Source of the DNA: Pectobacterium polonicum | GTDB lineage: Bacteria; Pseudomonadota; Gammaproteobacteria; Enterobacterales; Enterobacteriaceae | Reading direction: 5' to 3' | Assembly: GCF_005497185.1 (NCBI RefSeq) | Contig: NZ_RJTN01000007.1 | Coordinates: 1-64,000 of the forward strand | Length of the DNA stretch: 64,000 nt | Part shown: piece after piece, positions 26,351 to 36,596 of the stretch | Position numbering within the stretch: position 1 is the first letter of the stretch | Layout: every line of letters starts with the position of its first letter | The notes under the pieces: generated by a model | Databases searched by the model: none | Told to the model about the DNA's origin: nothing | What the model saw: only the letters and a program-made list of their open reading frames with translations | Program-made: the position numbers and the translations under genes

Positions 26351-27280
26351 ATGAATGCGCAACAAACCCGTGAGGGGATATTTTTCGCCCTCGGTGCGTA
26401 TTTTATTTGGGGAATTGCTCCCGTTTACTTCAAGCTGCTTGAGCACGTTCCACCCAATGAAATACTGACACACCGTATTATCTGGTCATTCTTCTTTATG
26501 CTGATCCTGCTGACGCTCGGCCGAAAATGGCGTCAGGTGAGCCATGCCTGCCGCAACGTCAAGCATCTGTTTCTGCTGGCGTTAACAGCGGTACTTATCG
26601 GCGGGAACTGGCTGTTGTATATCTGGGCGGTCAACAATCATCACATGCTGGAAGCCAGTCTGGGATATTTTATCAACCCGCTGGTTAACGTCATGCTAGG
26701 TATGATCTTTCTAGGGGAACGTTTTCGTCGTCTGCAATGGCTGGCGGTACTGCTCGCGGTGACTGGCGTACTGGTTCAGCTATGGACATTCGGTTCGCTG
26801 CCGGTTATTGCACTGGGGCTAGCATTCAGCTTCGCGTTATACGGCCTGCTGCGCAAAAAAATTGGCATCGACGGGCAAACCGGCATGCTGATCGAAACGC
26901 TATGGCTGCTGCCAGTCGCCGTCATTTATCTGTTTTTTATTGCCGACACGCCAAGCAGCCATCTGACTGCTAACCCTTGGTCGCTGAATCTGCTGCTGCT
27001 CTCTGCCGGTATCGTCACCACCGTACCGCTGCTGTTCTTCACCGCGGCGGCCATGCGTCTGCGCCTGTCAACGCTCGGCTTTTTCCAGTATCTCGGCCCC
27101 ACCATCATGTTCATACTGGCAGTGGTATTCTACGGTGAAACATTCAGCAGTGACAAACTGATTACCTTTGCCTTCATTTGGGGCGCGCTGGCGCTATTCA
27201 TTCTGGATGCACTGTATACGCAGCGTAAGCTACGCCGCACGCCTGCTACAACGTCCCAACCTCAACTCGGCGGGAAATAA
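26351..27280 (+). CDS. rarD: EamA/DMT-family permease RarD
   Basis: Inner-membrane protein of 309 residues with ten predicted helices and two EamA repeats. TREGIFFALGAYFIWGIAPVYFKLL is the RarD N-terminal signature; LGYFINPLVNVMLG and GFFQYLGPTIMFILAV are the repeat-end motifs. RarD was named from E. coli and its substrate is not established (chloramphenicol sensitivity has been connected with it in Pseudomonas). Its 3' end overlaps the convergent AbrB-family gene by 35 bases. Confidence 0.93.
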   Translation: MNAQQTREGIFFALGAYFIWGIAPVYFKLLEHVPPNEILTHRIIWSFFFMLILLTLGRKWRQVSHACRNVKHLFLLALTAVLIGGNWLLYIWAVNNHHMLEASLGYFINPLVNVMLGMIFLGERFRRLQWLAVLLAVTGVLVQLWTFGSLPVIALGLAFSFALYGLLRKKIGIDGQTGMLIETLWLLPVAVIYLFFIADTPSSHLTANPWSLNLLLLSAGIVTTVPLLFFTAAAMRLRLSTLGFFQYLGPTIMFILAVVFYGETFSSDKLITFAFIWGALALFILDALYTQRKLRRTPATTSQPQLGGK

Positions 27281-28304
27281 AGCGCGATAAGATCGGGCTA
27301 AACAACAGCGTCGAAAACAGCCGCAGCGTCTGCATGGCAATAACAAACGCCATATCGACTCGACTGCCTGCGGCGATAATCGCAATCGAATCCAGCCCGC
27401 CAGGGCTGGTCGCCAGAAAAGCGGTCAGCATATCCACCGGCATTATTTTCGTCACCATCCATGCCATTCCGCCACACAGCAGCATCAACCCGACAATCGA
27501 CGCCATCATGTGAGGCAACGTGCGTATCGCCAGCAAAAAGATCGGGCGAGTGAAACATAAACCCACACTCCAACCAATCACAGCATAAGCCAATGCCAGC
27601 AGCCATTCCGGCGTTTGTAGTTGTAATGTGCCGCTGGCATGCAGCATCGAACCGATAATCATCGGCCCCAGTAATGCCCCTGATGGAATACGTAAGCGCC
27701 TTGCTAGCCATGCGCTACCGAATGCCACCCCGAGCGTCGCCAGAAAGCGCCAGTCCAGTGCAGGAAACCAGACCAGCATCGCGCTGTTTTCCGCCGCGTC
27801 ATCACCCAAACTCAGGCGTGCCACAAACGCGGCCGACGCGGTGACCATCAATACGCGTAAATATTGCATGAAGGCGACCAGCCGCACGTCCGCACCGAAT
27901 TCGCCAGCCATCGCGACCATCGCAGACGCACCGCCCGGCGATGCCCCCCAGGTTCCGGTCGTTCCGGGCAGCTCGCTAAATTTGACCAACAGCCAGCCAG
28001 ATAATCCACTGGCTGCCAGCGTTGCCAACAGAATGAACAGCACCAGCGGCCATTCACTCAGTAGAGGGGTCAGGATAGAAAAAGACAGGCTTTGCGCAAC
28101 CAAACAGCCCAGAATGGCATTACTACCTGCAAAGCCGACGGGCGGAATACGAATCGTCGCGCCATTTAACCCCATAACGACGCCAACCATCATTGGGCCC
28201 AGCAACAGCGCGGCGGGAACGTGGTAAACCTGTAGCCCAAACCCCAGAATTAATGAGACCGACAGCAGGATTCCCCATTGCACCCACGGTGACATCCCTT
28301 TCAT
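27246..28304 (-). CDS. AbrB-family (PF05145) membrane protein
   Basis: Polytopic inner-membrane protein of 352 residues, with about ten helices arranged in two similar halves: LLLGPMMVGVVMGL and GALLGPMIIGSMLH are the repeated family signatures, and GTWGASPGGASAMV pairs with AFLATSPGGLDSIAI. Members are labelled AbrB or ammonia-monooxygenase-like for historical reasons, yet they are neither; transport is the likely role. ATG at 28304 with AAGGG before it is preferred over GTG two codons earlier. It takes a place occupied by other genes (yigF/yigG) in E. coli. Confidence 0.82.
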   Translation of the reverse strand: MKGMSPWVQWGILLSVSLILGFGLQVYHVPAALLLGPMMVGVVMGLNGATIRIPPVGFAGSNAILGCLVAQSLSFSILTPLLSEWPLVLFILLATLAASGLSGWLLVKFSELPGTTGTWGASPGGASAMVAMAGEFGADVRLVAFMQYLRVLMVTASAAFVARLSLGDDAAENSAMLVWFPALDWRFLATLGVAFGSAWLARRLRIPSGALLGPMIIGSMLHASGTLQLQTPEWLLALAYAVIGWSVGLCFTRPIFLLAIRTLPHMMASIVGLMLLCGGMAWMVTKIMPVDMLTAFLATSPGGLDSIAIIAAGSRVDMAFVIAMQTLRLFSTLLFSPILSRFISRRVEVGTL

Positions 28305-28384
28305 GCACACGACCCTTGTTTAGGAATAAAGAGTAAGAGTAAGAGTAAAAATAGAAAGTAGGAACAGAAAAGCAGTCCACCATT

Positions 28385-28730
28385 CCATACTCTAAATAAT
28401 TCGAGTTTCAGGACAAAAACGGCAAGGCGTTTTTGAACAGCGCTTGCGCTGACCCCGAAGGGGTGAGGCCATAAGGCCGAATAACGCGGCAAGCGAAGGA
28501 CAAATTCGTCGAGAACGAATTTGACCAGCCAACGGCTGGCCTTCGGTGAGAGACAGGATGTCTCTCATTTCATCCCGATGAGCTTACTCACGTAAGTGAT
28601 TCGGGTGACTAACAAATCTGCCAAGGGCAGATTTGAACGCTGCTTGCAGCGGCCCCAACGGGGCGAGGCACACATAAGTGTGCCGAGTAGCGTAGCCAAC
28701 GCACATGCAACTTGAAGTATGACGAGTATA
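28385..28730 (+). repeat. Modular hairpin repeat, long form
   Basis: A 346-bp non-coding element built from a chain of short perfect or near-perfect hairpins (for example CAAAAACG/CGTTTTTG, CAGCGC/GCGCTG, CAAATCTGCC/GGCAGATTTG, GGCACA/TGTGCC). Its ends are imperfect inverted repeats (CATACTCTAAATAATTCGAG and ACTTGAAGTATGACGAGTAT). It shares both ends and several internal hairpins with the inverted copy at 38385-38582, but has two additional internal modules (about 28486-28570 and 28613-28695). It looks like a MITE/REP-type dispersed element, with no coding capacity. Confidence 0.85.
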
Positions 28731-28819
28731 AACAGAATAGTTGGAGAATAAACAGGAATAGTAAGGTCGCAAACTATCAAGCAGGAAAGGAGTTTTGCAT
28801 CGAAGAGAGAAAACGTGAC

Positions 28820-28848
28820 GCGCCTGATGGTTAATTTCCATCAAGCGC
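28820..28848 (-). terminator. corA terminator hairpin
   Basis: GCGCTTGATGG / CCATCAGGCGC stem (11 bp with one G-U pair on the minus strand, 7-base loop) 13 bases after the corA stop, followed by GTCACGTTTTC. Probable intrinsic terminator. Confidence 0.6.
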
Positions 28849-28860
28849 ATCCGTAAAAAC

Positions 28861-29811
28861 TTAAAGCCAGTTTTTACGTTTGAAGTAGAGGTACGGAGCC
28901 AGTCCAGCGAGAATCATCAGCACAATCGCACCTGGATAGCCAAACGACCACTTCAGTTCCGGCATAAACTCGAAGTTCATCCCGTAGCTGGATGCCACCA
29001 GCGTCGGTGGCAGGAACACCACGGAGACCACCGAGAAGATCTTGATAATCCGGCTCTGTTCGATGTTGATAAAGCCCATCGCCGCCTGCATCAGGAAGTT
29101 AACCTTCTGGAACAGCGATTCGTTATGTGGCAACAGGGATTCGATATCGCGCAGAATCTCACGCGCCTGCTCCAACTGGCCGGATGGCAAGCGGGCTTTA
29201 CGCACCAGAAAATTCAACGCGCGTTGGGTATCCATCAGACACAGGCGAACCTTCCAGCCCACGTCTTCCTGTTCCGCCAGCGTAGACAACGCATCATCGT
29301 ACTCTTCACCCTGCCGCCCTTCCATAATGATGCGGCTCAGCGATTCCAGATCGCTGTAGATGTTCTCGATTTCGTCCGCCAGTTGCTCAATTTTCGTCTC
29401 AAAGAGATCGAGCAACAGTTCATAAGCATTGCCGTCTACCAGCGTTTGGTTACGTGCACGCATACGATACAGGCGGAATGCGGGCAGTTCACGCTCGCGC
29501 AAGGTATACAAGCGACCATCGCGAATAGTAAACGCCACGGTAGAGTTGCCCGCGTGATCTTCCGCGTCTTCAAAGAAGAAAAAGGAGTGAATATGCAGGC
29601 CGTCTTCATCTTCAAAAAAACGCGCTGACGCTTCAATGTCTTCCAGTTCCGGGCGGGTTGCCAGGCTTTGTCCCAGCTCGGTTTGTACTTTCTCACGCTC
29701 ATCGTCTTCCGGCTCGATCAAATCGACCCAAATTGACGTAGTGAGATCATCGGAGTCATCCAATTCCAGACGAGATAAACGGCAATTATCCAGTTTAAAT
29801 GCGCTCAGCAT
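28861..29811 (-). CDS. corA: Magnesium/cobalt channel CorA
   Basis: Pentameric inner-membrane Mg2+ channel, 316 residues as in E. coli. The large cytoplasmic N-terminal domain (about 1-250) includes [29 protein letters not shown]; the pore helix carries the diagnostic [13 protein letters not shown], and the protein ends with KRKNWL. The start is MLSAFKLDN at 29811; the 17 codons open upstream are not conserved in the family. About 170 bases of leader precede it, with a candidate leader peptide. Confidence 0.97.
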   Translation of the reverse strand: MLSAFKLDNCRLSRLELDDSDDLTTSIWVDLIEPEDDEREKVQTELGQSLATRPELEDIEASARFFEDEDGLHIHSFFFFEDAEDHAGNSTVAFTIRDGRLYTLRERELPAFRLYRMRARNQTLVDGNAYELLLDLFETKIEQLADEIENIYSDLESLSRIIMEGRQGEEYDDALSTLAEQEDVGWKVRLCLMDTQRALNFLVRKARLPSGQLEQAREILRDIESLLPHNESLFQKVNFLMQAAMGFINIEQSRIIKIFSVVSVVFLPPTLVASSYGMNFEFMPELKWSFGYPGAIVLMILAGLAPYLYFKRKNWL

Positions 29812-29977
29812 GGGCCATAGCTCCCCTTTCAGTAGCAGAGATGGATAACGCGATTGAAGCACAGAAACAGAGGTGAGGTGTCACCAGCAGGTTTCAGTCC
29901 GTTCGACGGATCTGACTCATAGCGACAAAAACAGCATCGCTGACAACCACGAAGGGTATCAGCAGAGGAAGATAGCC

Positions 29978-30034
29978 TTAGAAGTTGTACCTAATGAACA
30001 GGTTAGTGAGCCAGTATCGACTGGGTGTGTCCAA
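29978..30034 (-). CDS. Candidate corA leader peptide (18 codons, TTG start)
   Basis: Upstream of corA on the same strand, a perfect GGAGG (30044-30048) is followed nine bases later by TTG and an 18-codon frame, MDTPSRYWLTNLFIRYNF, ending in TAA. The ribosome site is much better than that of chance frames. In Salmonella the corA leader encodes a short peptide whose translation controls Rho-dependent termination; I infer an analogous role but cannot compare sequences here. A short frame on the other strand over the same stretch has no support. Confidence 0.45.
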   Translation of the reverse strand: MDTPSRYWLTNLFIRYNF

Positions 30035-30223
30035 GGCGTTAGTCCTCCGAGAATAATGATGCGCGCATGTTACGCTGAGATGAAAAAGACTTCAACTTTA
30101 AAACCGTGGCTGAAACACGCTGTAAAATATTGGCTGAATGGATAAGGTGAAAGTAAGAAAATTATTCATTAAATCAATAAGAAGCGCGGTTACCTCAAAA
30201 TAAAAAGGCACCGCGTTTATACA

Positions 30224-30970
30224 TTAGGCGTTGTCTGGCAGATAGGCGATGGCGCGGACGGGGAAGCCGGGTGCACCCGCGAAATTAGGGTAACTAACAT
30301 GAATATAAGCGCCGGTAGGCGGCAGTTGATGCAGATTGTTCAGCACCTCGACCTGCCAGGCATTCTGATTCAGCACAAAGAACTCGCCGATAAGCCCGCT
30401 GTTACGACGAAAATCAGCAGCGGAATCCGTATCCAGCGTTTCGTGCCCTACCGCGCTAATACTGCGTTCTTCAAACAGGAACGTCAGCGCCTCAAGCGAC
30501 CACCCCGGCGTATGGCTGTCTCCCTGCTCATCTTTATTCGCAAAGGCATCAAGATCGGGCCAGCGTGTGCTCCAGCCGCTGGCAAATGCAACGAAGCTTC
30601 CTGAGGGGATTTCCCCATGTTCACGCTCGAACGCCAGAATATCTTCAACAGAAAGGCGATAATCGGGATCGAGCGCGACGGCATCTTGTTTATGAAGCAC
30701 CACGATTGGCAGCAACAACTCTTTATTATCAATCCGATCCAGATAACGCTTACCCGCCACGAAATGCCCCGGCGCATCAATATGCGTCCCCGTCTGCGTG
30801 GCGAACGTCACAGCTTGTGCATAAAAGCCGTGATCTTCGACGTTGAATAAGGTCTTGCGCTGCAACACGCCTTCAAACGCGCCAAAAATAGGAATCGACT
30901 CCGTAATCGTGTGCGTGAGATCGACCCATTTTTTCTTCTGTAACTCGGCAATAATCTGGTCTAACGTCAT
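30224..30970 (-). CDS. Cyclase-family (PF04199) metal-dependent hydrolase
   Basis: Cytoplasmic enzyme of 248 residues in the cyclase/kynurenine-formamidase-like family. The signature TQTGTHIDAPGHF (HxGTHxDxPxH type) supplies the metal ligands around residues 60-72, and VDLTHTITESIPIF near the N-terminus and SAVGHETLDTD later are also conserved. Relatives include arylformamidases, isatin hydrolase and putative polyketide cyclases, so the substrate is open. ATG at 30970 is preferred because AAGGAG sits seven bases upstream; the Met two codons before is too close. It lies alone between uvrD and corA, in the position of yigE in E. coli. Confidence 0.82.
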   Translation of the reverse strand: MTLDQIIAELQKKKWVDLTHTITESIPIFGAFEGVLQRKTLFNVEDHGFYAQAVTFATQTGTHIDAPGHFVAGKRYLDRIDNKELLLPIVVLHKQDAVALDPDYRLSVEDILAFEREHGEIPSGSFVAFASGWSTRWPDLDAFANKDEQGDSHTPGWSLEALTFLFEERSISAVGHETLDTDSAADFRRNSGLIGEFFVLNQNAWQVEVLNNLHQLPPTGAYIHVSYPNFAGAPGFPVRAIAYLPDNA

Positions 30971-31100
30971 GGGCATGCTCCTTTTTTATTGTGATACCAC
31001 ACATCCATGGATACGCGGCAGGTCACCTAGCATTGTCGAAAATGACGAAAAAGATTAATACAGGATTTTTATAAGATATATGCCAGAGAAAACATAGCGA

Positions 31101-33263
31101 TCACACCGTTTCCAGTCTGGCGTAGGCGGCGACCAGCCATTTAATACCCTGCCCCTGAAACGCGACCTGAAGACGGGCGTGATCGCCGCTGCCTTCCAGA
31201 TTCACGATAGTGCCTTCGCCGAATTTCGCATGGCGAACCCGCTGCCCTAATTTGTAGCCGCTGTCGTTTTGCGTGACCGGCGTGCCAAGGCGCTGGTGGT
31301 TAACCGGGCGGGAGACGCTAGCGCGTAATCGCACCTCTTCAACACACTCTTCAGGCAGTTCGCCAACAAATCGTGACGGTCGGTGATAGGCTTCTTTGCC
31401 GTATAAACGGCGAGATTCGGCATAGGTTATCGTCAGCTTTTCCATCGCACGCGTGACGCCAACATAAGCCAGACGACGTTCTTCTTCCAGACGCCCACCT
31501 TCATCCAGCGACATCTGGCTAGGGAACATGCCTTCTTCCATACCGACGATAAACACCTGCGGGAATTCCAACCCTTTTGCTGAGTGCAGCGTCATGAGCT
31601 GCACGGCGTCCTGATTGGCATCCGCCTGACCTTCACCCGCTTCCAGCGCGGCATGCGACAGGAAAGCCTGAAGCGGCATCAGATCCTGATCTTCTTCCTG
31701 ATAGCTGAACTGACGCGTCGCCGTCACCAGTTCCTCCAGGTTTTCTACCCGCGCCTGCCCTTTCTCACCTTTTTCCTGTTCGTACATGCTCCACAGACCA
31801 GAATCTTTAATCGCTCGGTCAGTCTGCACATGTAGCGGCAGTTCAGACGTTTCATAGGCCAGCGCATCAATCAATTCGATAAAGCGTTGCAGCGATGCCG
31901 CCGCACGTCCGGCCAACACCTTCTCCTGCAACAGCGCCCGCGTGGCTTGCCACAGCGTCAACTGACGATCGCGCGCCGTCTGGCGCACCACGTCCAGCGT
32001 GCGATCGCCAATACCGCGCGTCGGCGTATTCACCACACGCTCAAACGCCGCATCGTCATTACGATTAGCGATCAGGCGCAGATAAGACAGCGAATCTTTA
32101 ATTTCCTGACGTTCGAAGAAGCGCATTCCGCCGTAAATGCGGTATGGCATACTCTGCTGCAACAGCGCCTCTTCCAGTACGCGCGACTGGGCGTTGCTGC
32201 GGTAAAGAATGGCGTTATCTTTCAGTGCTCCACCCTTTTCCTGCCAGGCTTTAATCCGGTTGACGACGTAACGCGCCTCATCCAACTCGTTAAACGCGCA
32301 ATACAGCGAAATGGGTTCACCCTCGACACCGTCCGTCCATAGGTTCTTGCCAAGCCGCCCGCCGTTGTGCGCAATCAGGGCATTCGCCGCTTTCAGGATG
32401 TTGCTGGTAGAACGATAGTTCTGCTCCAGACGGATCGTTTCTGCGCCGGCGAAATCTTTAAGGAACAGCTGAATATTTTCGACCTGTGCACCGCGCCAGC
32501 CGTAAATTGACTGATCGTCATCCCCAACGATCATGACTTTGGCGCTATCACCCGCCAGCATGCGAATCCAGGCGTACTGAATACGGTTGGTGTCCTGAAA
32601 TTCATCCACCAGAATATTGGTAAAACGCTCACGATAGTGGTTTAACACATGCGGCTTATTCAGCCACAGTTCATGCGCGCGCAGCAGCAGCTCGGCGAAA
32701 TCCACCAGCCCAGCGCGGTCGCACGCTTCCTGATAGGCTTGATATACACGCTGCCACGTTTGCTCAATAGGGTTACCGTAGCTTTCAATGTGCTGCGGAC
32801 GTAAACCTTCGTCTTTTTTACCGTTGATGAACCACATCGCCTGACGCGGCGGCCACTGTTTCTCATCCAGATTCAGTGCCCGAATCAGCCGTTTCAGCAG
32901 ACGCAGCTGGTCTTCACTGTCCAGAATCTGGAAATCCTGCGGTAAATTGGCATCCATATGGTGCGCACGCAGTAGACGGTGCGCCAATCCGTGGAAGGTG
33001 CCAATCCACATGCCACCCTGACTCGTACCAATCAGATGGTCGATTCGATGACGCATCTCCGCCGCGGCTTTGTTGGTAAACGTCACCGCCATGATGGAGT
33101 ACGGCGAACAGTTTTCAACAGACAATAGCCAGGCAATACGATGAACCAGTACCCGCGTTTTGCCGCTGCCTGCCCCCGCCAGCACCAATAAATTGCTGCG
33201 CGGCGCGGCTACCGCGTCACGCTGTTTGTCGTTGAGGCCATCGAGCAGATCAGAAACGTCCAT
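31101..33263 (-). CDS. uvrD: DNA helicase II (UvrD)
   Basis: SF1A 3'-5' helicase, 720 residues, identical in length to E. coli UvrD; removes UvrC and the incised fragment in nucleotide excision repair and unwinds DNA in mismatch repair. Motifs: LNDKQRDAVAAP (Q motif), Walker A GAGSGKTRVL, motif Ia AVTFTNKAAAEM, motif II LVDEFQDTN, motif III DDDQSIYGWRGA, motif VI LAYVGVTRAMEKL. The C-terminal KFGEGTIVNLEGSGDHARLQVAF is the RNA polymerase-binding Tudor-like part. A LexA box lies about 55 bases upstream. Confidence 0.98.
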   Translation of the reverse strand: MDVSDLLDGLNDKQRDAVAAPRSNLLVLAGAGSGKTRVLVHRIAWLLSVENCSPYSIMAVTFTNKAAAEMRHRIDHLIGTSQGGMWIGTFHGLAHRLLRAHHMDANLPQDFQILDSEDQLRLLKRLIRALNLDEKQWPPRQAMWFINGKKDEGLRPQHIESYGNPIEQTWQRVYQAYQEACDRAGLVDFAELLLRAHELWLNKPHVLNHYRERFTNILVDEFQDTNRIQYAWIRMLAGDSAKVMIVGDDDQSIYGWRGAQVENIQLFLKDFAGAETIRLEQNYRSTSNILKAANALIAHNGGRLGKNLWTDGVEGEPISLYCAFNELDEARYVVNRIKAWQEKGGALKDNAILYRSNAQSRVLEEALLQQSMPYRIYGGMRFFERQEIKDSLSYLRLIANRNDDAAFERVVNTPTRGIGDRTLDVVRQTARDRQLTLWQATRALLQEKVLAGRAAASLQRFIELIDALAYETSELPLHVQTDRAIKDSGLWSMYEQEKGEKGQARVENLEELVTATRQFSYQEEDQDLMPLQAFLSHAALEAGEGQADANQDAVQLMTLHSAKGLEFPQVFIVGMEEGMFPSQMSLDEGGRLEEERRLAYVGVTRAMEKLTITYAESRRLYGKEAYHRPSRFVGELPEECVEEVRLRASVSRPVNHQRLGTPVTQNDSGYKLGQRVRHAKFGEGTIVNLEGSGDHARLQVAFQGQGIKWLVAAYARLETV

Positions 33264-33316
33264 AGGTACGGGTTATCCGGTGACGGGAAACACCGCGCAT
33301 ATCAGGGGCGTTTCCA

Positions 33317-33332
33317 CTGGTGATTTATACAG
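33317..33332. promoter_or_regulatory. LexA box of uvrD
   Basis: CTGGTGATTTATACAG fits CTG-N10-CAG with an AT-rich centre, 54 bases upstream of the uvrD start. uvrD belongs to the SOS regulon in E. coli. Confidence 0.75.
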
Positions 33333-33345
33333 ACTAATGCCGTGA

Positions 33346-34062
33346 TTATAACAATGCCGACAGCGATGCCAACCGCGAAATTTCAATATGCGGCAGCAGT
33401 CGAGCGTCGCCAATCTGCGTCAGGCTGCCTTCACGCAGGTTAATCCAGCAGGCCTGCATACCGCAGCGGATCGACCCCGCCACATCGGTAGTAAGATCGT
33501 CACCCACGTGCAGAATCTCATGCAAAGGCAGATTGAGTTTTTTCGCCGCCAGATGGTACATATCATCAAACGGCTTGGCACGGCCATCTGGACCAGCGCG
33601 CAGAGTGAAAGAAAAATAGCGATCGAGGCCAAAGCGGTGCGGTTCGGCGTTGCCATTAGTAATCGCCGCCAGCGGCACTTTCTCGGCTAATGCTGCCAAC
33701 GTCTGGTGTGTCTCTTCCGTAATCGCAATCTGGCTACGCCAGTGGGCAAAGTTTTCCATTGCCGCTTTTGCGCCACTCTTCGACTCCGCAGCACTCAGGC
33801 CACGATCTAACATTGCCAGTTCAACCGCGCGGCGACGCCATTCGGTGACGTCGTGATAAACGTCCGGTTCTCGCTCTAGCAAGGTCTGGCGTAAGTTTTG
33901 GAAATCATCCGCCTGAAAATCACGAAGCGCAGGATGGTACGCTTGCAGGAAGCGGATTGACTCTTGCCCGGTGCGTCGAATGACGTCCGCGTTATCGTAC
34001 AACGTGTCATCCAAATCGAACGTGATCGCACGGATCGGACCAAGGGGTCGGTAAAAATGCAT
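33346..34062 (-). CDS. yigB: HAD phosphatase YigB (riboflavin pathway)
   Basis: Cytoplasmic HAD hydrolase of 238 residues, the length of E. coli YigB, which can dephosphorylate 5-amino-6-(5-phosphoribitylamino)uracil in riboflavin synthesis and other small phosphates. Motifs: [27 protein letters not shown], Lys of [10 protein letters not shown], and [13 protein letters not shown]. Its start overlaps the xerC stop by one base (shared base at 34062), within the dapF-DUF484-xerC-yigB operon. Confidence 0.95.
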   Translation of the reverse strand: MHFYRPLGPIRAITFDLDDTLYDNADVIRRTGQESIRFLQAYHPALRDFQADDFQNLRQTLLEREPDVYHDVTEWRRRAVELAMLDRGLSAAESKSGAKAAMENFAHWRSQIAITEETHQTLAALAEKVPLAAITNGNAEPHRFGLDRYFSFTLRAGPDGRAKPFDDMYHLAAKKLNLPLHEILHVGDDLTTDVAGSIRCGMQACWINLREGSLTQIGDARLLPHIEISRLASLSALL

Positions 34063-34997
34063 CAGGGTTTCCCTCGTTTGGCGCGTGGATGCGCAGCATC
34101 GTACACGGAGGCTAAATGTTGAAAATCAAGATGGGTATAAATCTGCGTCGTGGACAGGTTGGCATGACCGAGCAACTCTTGAACCGCACGTAAATCACCG
34201 CTGGATTCCAGCATGTGCGTCGCAAAGGAGTGGCGCAGCTTATGAGGATGAACATGGCTATTGATGCCCTGCTTAATTCCCCATTCGGCGAAACGCTTCT
34301 GCACGTTGCGCATCGAAATGCGTCGTCCCTGATTGGAGATAAACACGGCATCATCCTGCGGGCCAAACAGTTCGCGCAGCGCCAGCCAGCGTTCCAGCCA
34401 GGTTACCGCCGTTTTTCCTATCGGCAATTTGCGCTCTTTGCTGCCTTTCCCCATCACCCAGATTTCACCGCTTGCCAGATCGATGTGCTGATAATCCATA
34501 CCGACCAGCTCCGCAAGACGCAGCCCCGCGCCGTACATCACTTCCAGCATCGTACGGTCGCGCACCGCGAGGGGATCGTCCAAATTGATTTCCAGCAGGC
34601 GATTCGTCTCATCCACATCCATATTCTTGGGCAATGGACGACCCGCTCGCGGCGTGGATACCCCTTTAGCCGGGTTTGCCACCAGCACACCGCGTGACAC
34701 CATCCAGTCGAGAAAACTGCGTAATGCAGATAAACGTAGCGCCAGACTGCTGGAATGGAGACCATCGCGCTTACTGCGGGACACCACGGAACGGACGCCA
34801 GAGGCGTCCAGCTTGCGCCAGTCAACCATAGCCGCAGCGGAGAGGATCGTGATAACCGCAGATAATTGGCGCGAATAGCTGGTCAGCGTCAACGGACTTA
34901 ACTGACGTTCTACTTTCAGATAACGCAGGAAAGCATCAACATCAGTTTGCAAAAGAGAAGAGGAAGGTGACTCCGATGGTTCGGGCTGCCGGTTCAT
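34062..34997 (-). CDS. xerC: Tyrosine recombinase XerC
   Basis: Site-specific recombinase of 311 residues acting with XerD at dif to resolve chromosome dimers. N-terminal SAM-like core-binding domain (about 15-105), then the catalytic domain with Arg in [12 protein letters not shown], Lys in [23 protein letters not shown] (His/Arg), [13 protein letters not shown] with the His and the nucleophilic Tyr. It overlaps DUF484 by four bases and yigB by one, the usual enterobacterial operon. Confidence 0.98.
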   Translation of the reverse strand: MNRQPEPSESPSSSLLQTDVDAFLRYLKVERQLSPLTLTSYSRQLSAVITILSAAAMVDWRKLDASGVRSVVSRSKRDGLHSSSLALRLSALRSFLDWMVSRGVLVANPAKGVSTPRAGRPLPKNMDVDETNRLLEINLDDPLAVRDRTMLEVMYGAGLRLAELVGMDYQHIDLASGEIWVMGKGSKERKLPIGKTAVTWLERWLALRELFGPQDDAVFISNQGRRISMRNVQKRFAEWGIKQGINSHVHPHKLRHSFATHMLESSGDLRAVQELLGHANLSTTQIYTHLDFQHLASVYDAAHPRAKRGKP

Positions 34998-35698
34998 ACC
35001 CGCTCAACCCAGCGTGCCAGCATCGCTGGCAACATCATAGCCATTTGCTGAAGCAGCACGGTTCCCATACCATCCTGATAATGGTGGCTGTCACGGCTGC
35101 TGAAAATCAGCACGCCCAAATCGTGATGATTGCCCATCAGCGACAGCGCGACCGAACCAACCTGACGAGCCTGTGGCAACAGCAGTAACAATTCCGGCCC
35201 GTTCAGGCTGCCAAGGTAGTGGTTCTGTTGTCCGAAGCGCTGAATGCGCAACGGCTCAAACGTGGAACGGTTTAGCCCAAGGTGAGTAAAACCAGAAGGC
35301 GCACCAATGCGCCATTTGTCGCTAAACAGACGAACCGTTGCCCCTGCCAGGCCAAGCTGACGCGCCCAGCGCTGCAACCGATCCAACATATCTGTGAGGC
35401 TATCCGCCGATGCCAATTCGGTTTGTAACCCAAGCAGGCGATTGAACAGCACTTCGTTCGCGCCCGCTTGCTCCATCAACAACGTGATTTCTTCCTCAAG
35501 CTGCGTAATGTGGTTACGTTGGCGTGCCAGTTGCCATTCCACCAGCGACACCGTTCCCCGAACGGGGTGAGGAATGCGCATCTGTTCGACGGGACGCGCA
35601 TTGCGGATAAAAAAATCAGGATTTTGTTGCAGGAACTGCAAAACCATCTCGTCACTGAGTGCGATCTCGCGTTCTGCCTGTTCCTCGACATTCTTCAT
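34994..35698 (-). CDS. yigA: DUF484 family protein (YigA)
   Basis: Cytoplasmic protein of 234 residues belonging to DUF484, conserved between dapF and xerC in Enterobacterales and other gammaproteobacteria. It has an N-terminal helical part ([27 protein letters not shown]) with a short coiled coil at about 65-100 ([22 protein letters not shown]), then a GAF-like fold. Biochemical function is not known. The start ATGA overlaps the dapF stop codon; longer open frames upstream lie within dapF and are not used. Confidence 0.9.
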   Translation of the reverse strand: MKNVEEQAEREIALSDEMVLQFLQQNPDFFIRNARPVEQMRIPHPVRGTVSLVEWQLARQRNHITQLEEEITLLMEQAGANEVLFNRLLGLQTELASADSLTDMLDRLQRWARQLGLAGATVRLFSDKWRIGAPSGFTHLGLNRSTFEPLRIQRFGQQNHYLGSLNGPELLLLLPQARQVGSVALSLMGNHHDLGVLIFSSRDSHHYQDGMGTVLLQQMAMMLPAMLARWVERV

Positions 35699-36519
35699 AA
35701 ATGAATAAATCCATCGTAGACATGCGTTGCTGGTCCGGTCATGAATAACGGATGCCCCGGCCCATCCCACTGAATATCTAACTCTCCACCCGGCAGCGAT
35801 ACGCGAACTTTCGCGGACAATAACCCCTGCTGGATACCGACCGCCACGGCCGCACACGCGCCGCTCCCACACGCCTGCGTTTCTCCGGCACCGCGCTCAT
35901 ATACGCGTAAACGGACAGTGTGGGTATCGACAATCTGCATAAAGCCAATGTTGGCGCGTTCAGGAAAGCGCTCGTGGCTTTCCAGCAACGGCCCCAGCGT
36001 TTCCACCTTCGCCGTTTCCACGTCTTCAACCTGAATCACACAGTGCGGGTTGCCCATCGACACCACGCCACAAAGCACCGTATGTTCGTCGGCACGCATG
36101 ATGTAGGTTTTCTCCGCTTTAACCGCGCGAAAAGGTACCTGTTGCGGCTCGAAATTCGGCTCACCCATGTTGACACGCACCAGCTCATCATCCGTCACAG
36201 ACAGCACCATCCGGCCAGTCTGCGTACTCACGGCGATATCACGCTTGTTGGTCAACCCTTTCAGGCGAACAAAACGGGCGAAACAGCGCGCACCATTACC
36301 ACACTGCGCCACCTCACTCCCATCCGCGTTAAAAATGCGGTAATGAAAATCCAGTTCAGGATCGTAGGGCGGCTCGACCACCAATAGTTGGTCGAAACCC
36401 ACACCACAGTGCCGATCCGCCAAACGGCGAATCAGTTCGGGTGAAAAATAAACGTTTTGCGTAACGGCATCAACAACCATGAAATCGTTGCCTAATCCGT
36501 GCATCTTAGCGAACTGCAT
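35695..36519 (-). CDS. dapF: Diaminopimelate epimerase
   Basis: Cytoplasmic cofactor-independent epimerase (274 residues) converting LL- to meso-diaminopimelate for peptidoglycan and lysine synthesis. The two catalytic cysteines are in [12 protein letters not shown] and [26 protein letters not shown] is the N-terminal signature. First gene of dapF-DUF484-xerC-yigB; lptM lies 77 bases upstream in the same direction. Confidence 0.98.
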   Translation of the reverse strand: MQFAKMHGLGNDFMVVDAVTQNVYFSPELIRRLADRHCGVGFDQLLVVEPPYDPELDFHYRIFNADGSEVAQCGNGARCFARFVRLKGLTNKRDIAVSTQTGRMVLSVTDDELVRVNMGEPNFEPQQVPFRAVKAEKTYIMRADEHTVLCGVVSMGNPHCVIQVEDVETAKVETLGPLLESHERFPERANIGFMQIVDTHTVRLRVYERGAGETQACGSGACAAVAVGIQQGLLSAKVRVSLPGGELDIQWDGPGHPLFMTGPATHVYDGFIHL

Positions 36520-36596
36520 TATCCTGACTCCCCCGCTTACTTAACCGGGCGCGATAAACGTATACGTGACCTGTTATTATTTGTTGTCGTCACACA

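Noticed and set aside
29873-30145. A 90-codon plus-strand frame antisense to the corA leader.
   Set aside because: No ribosome site and no recognisable features; it lies across the corA leader and the better supported leader peptide.
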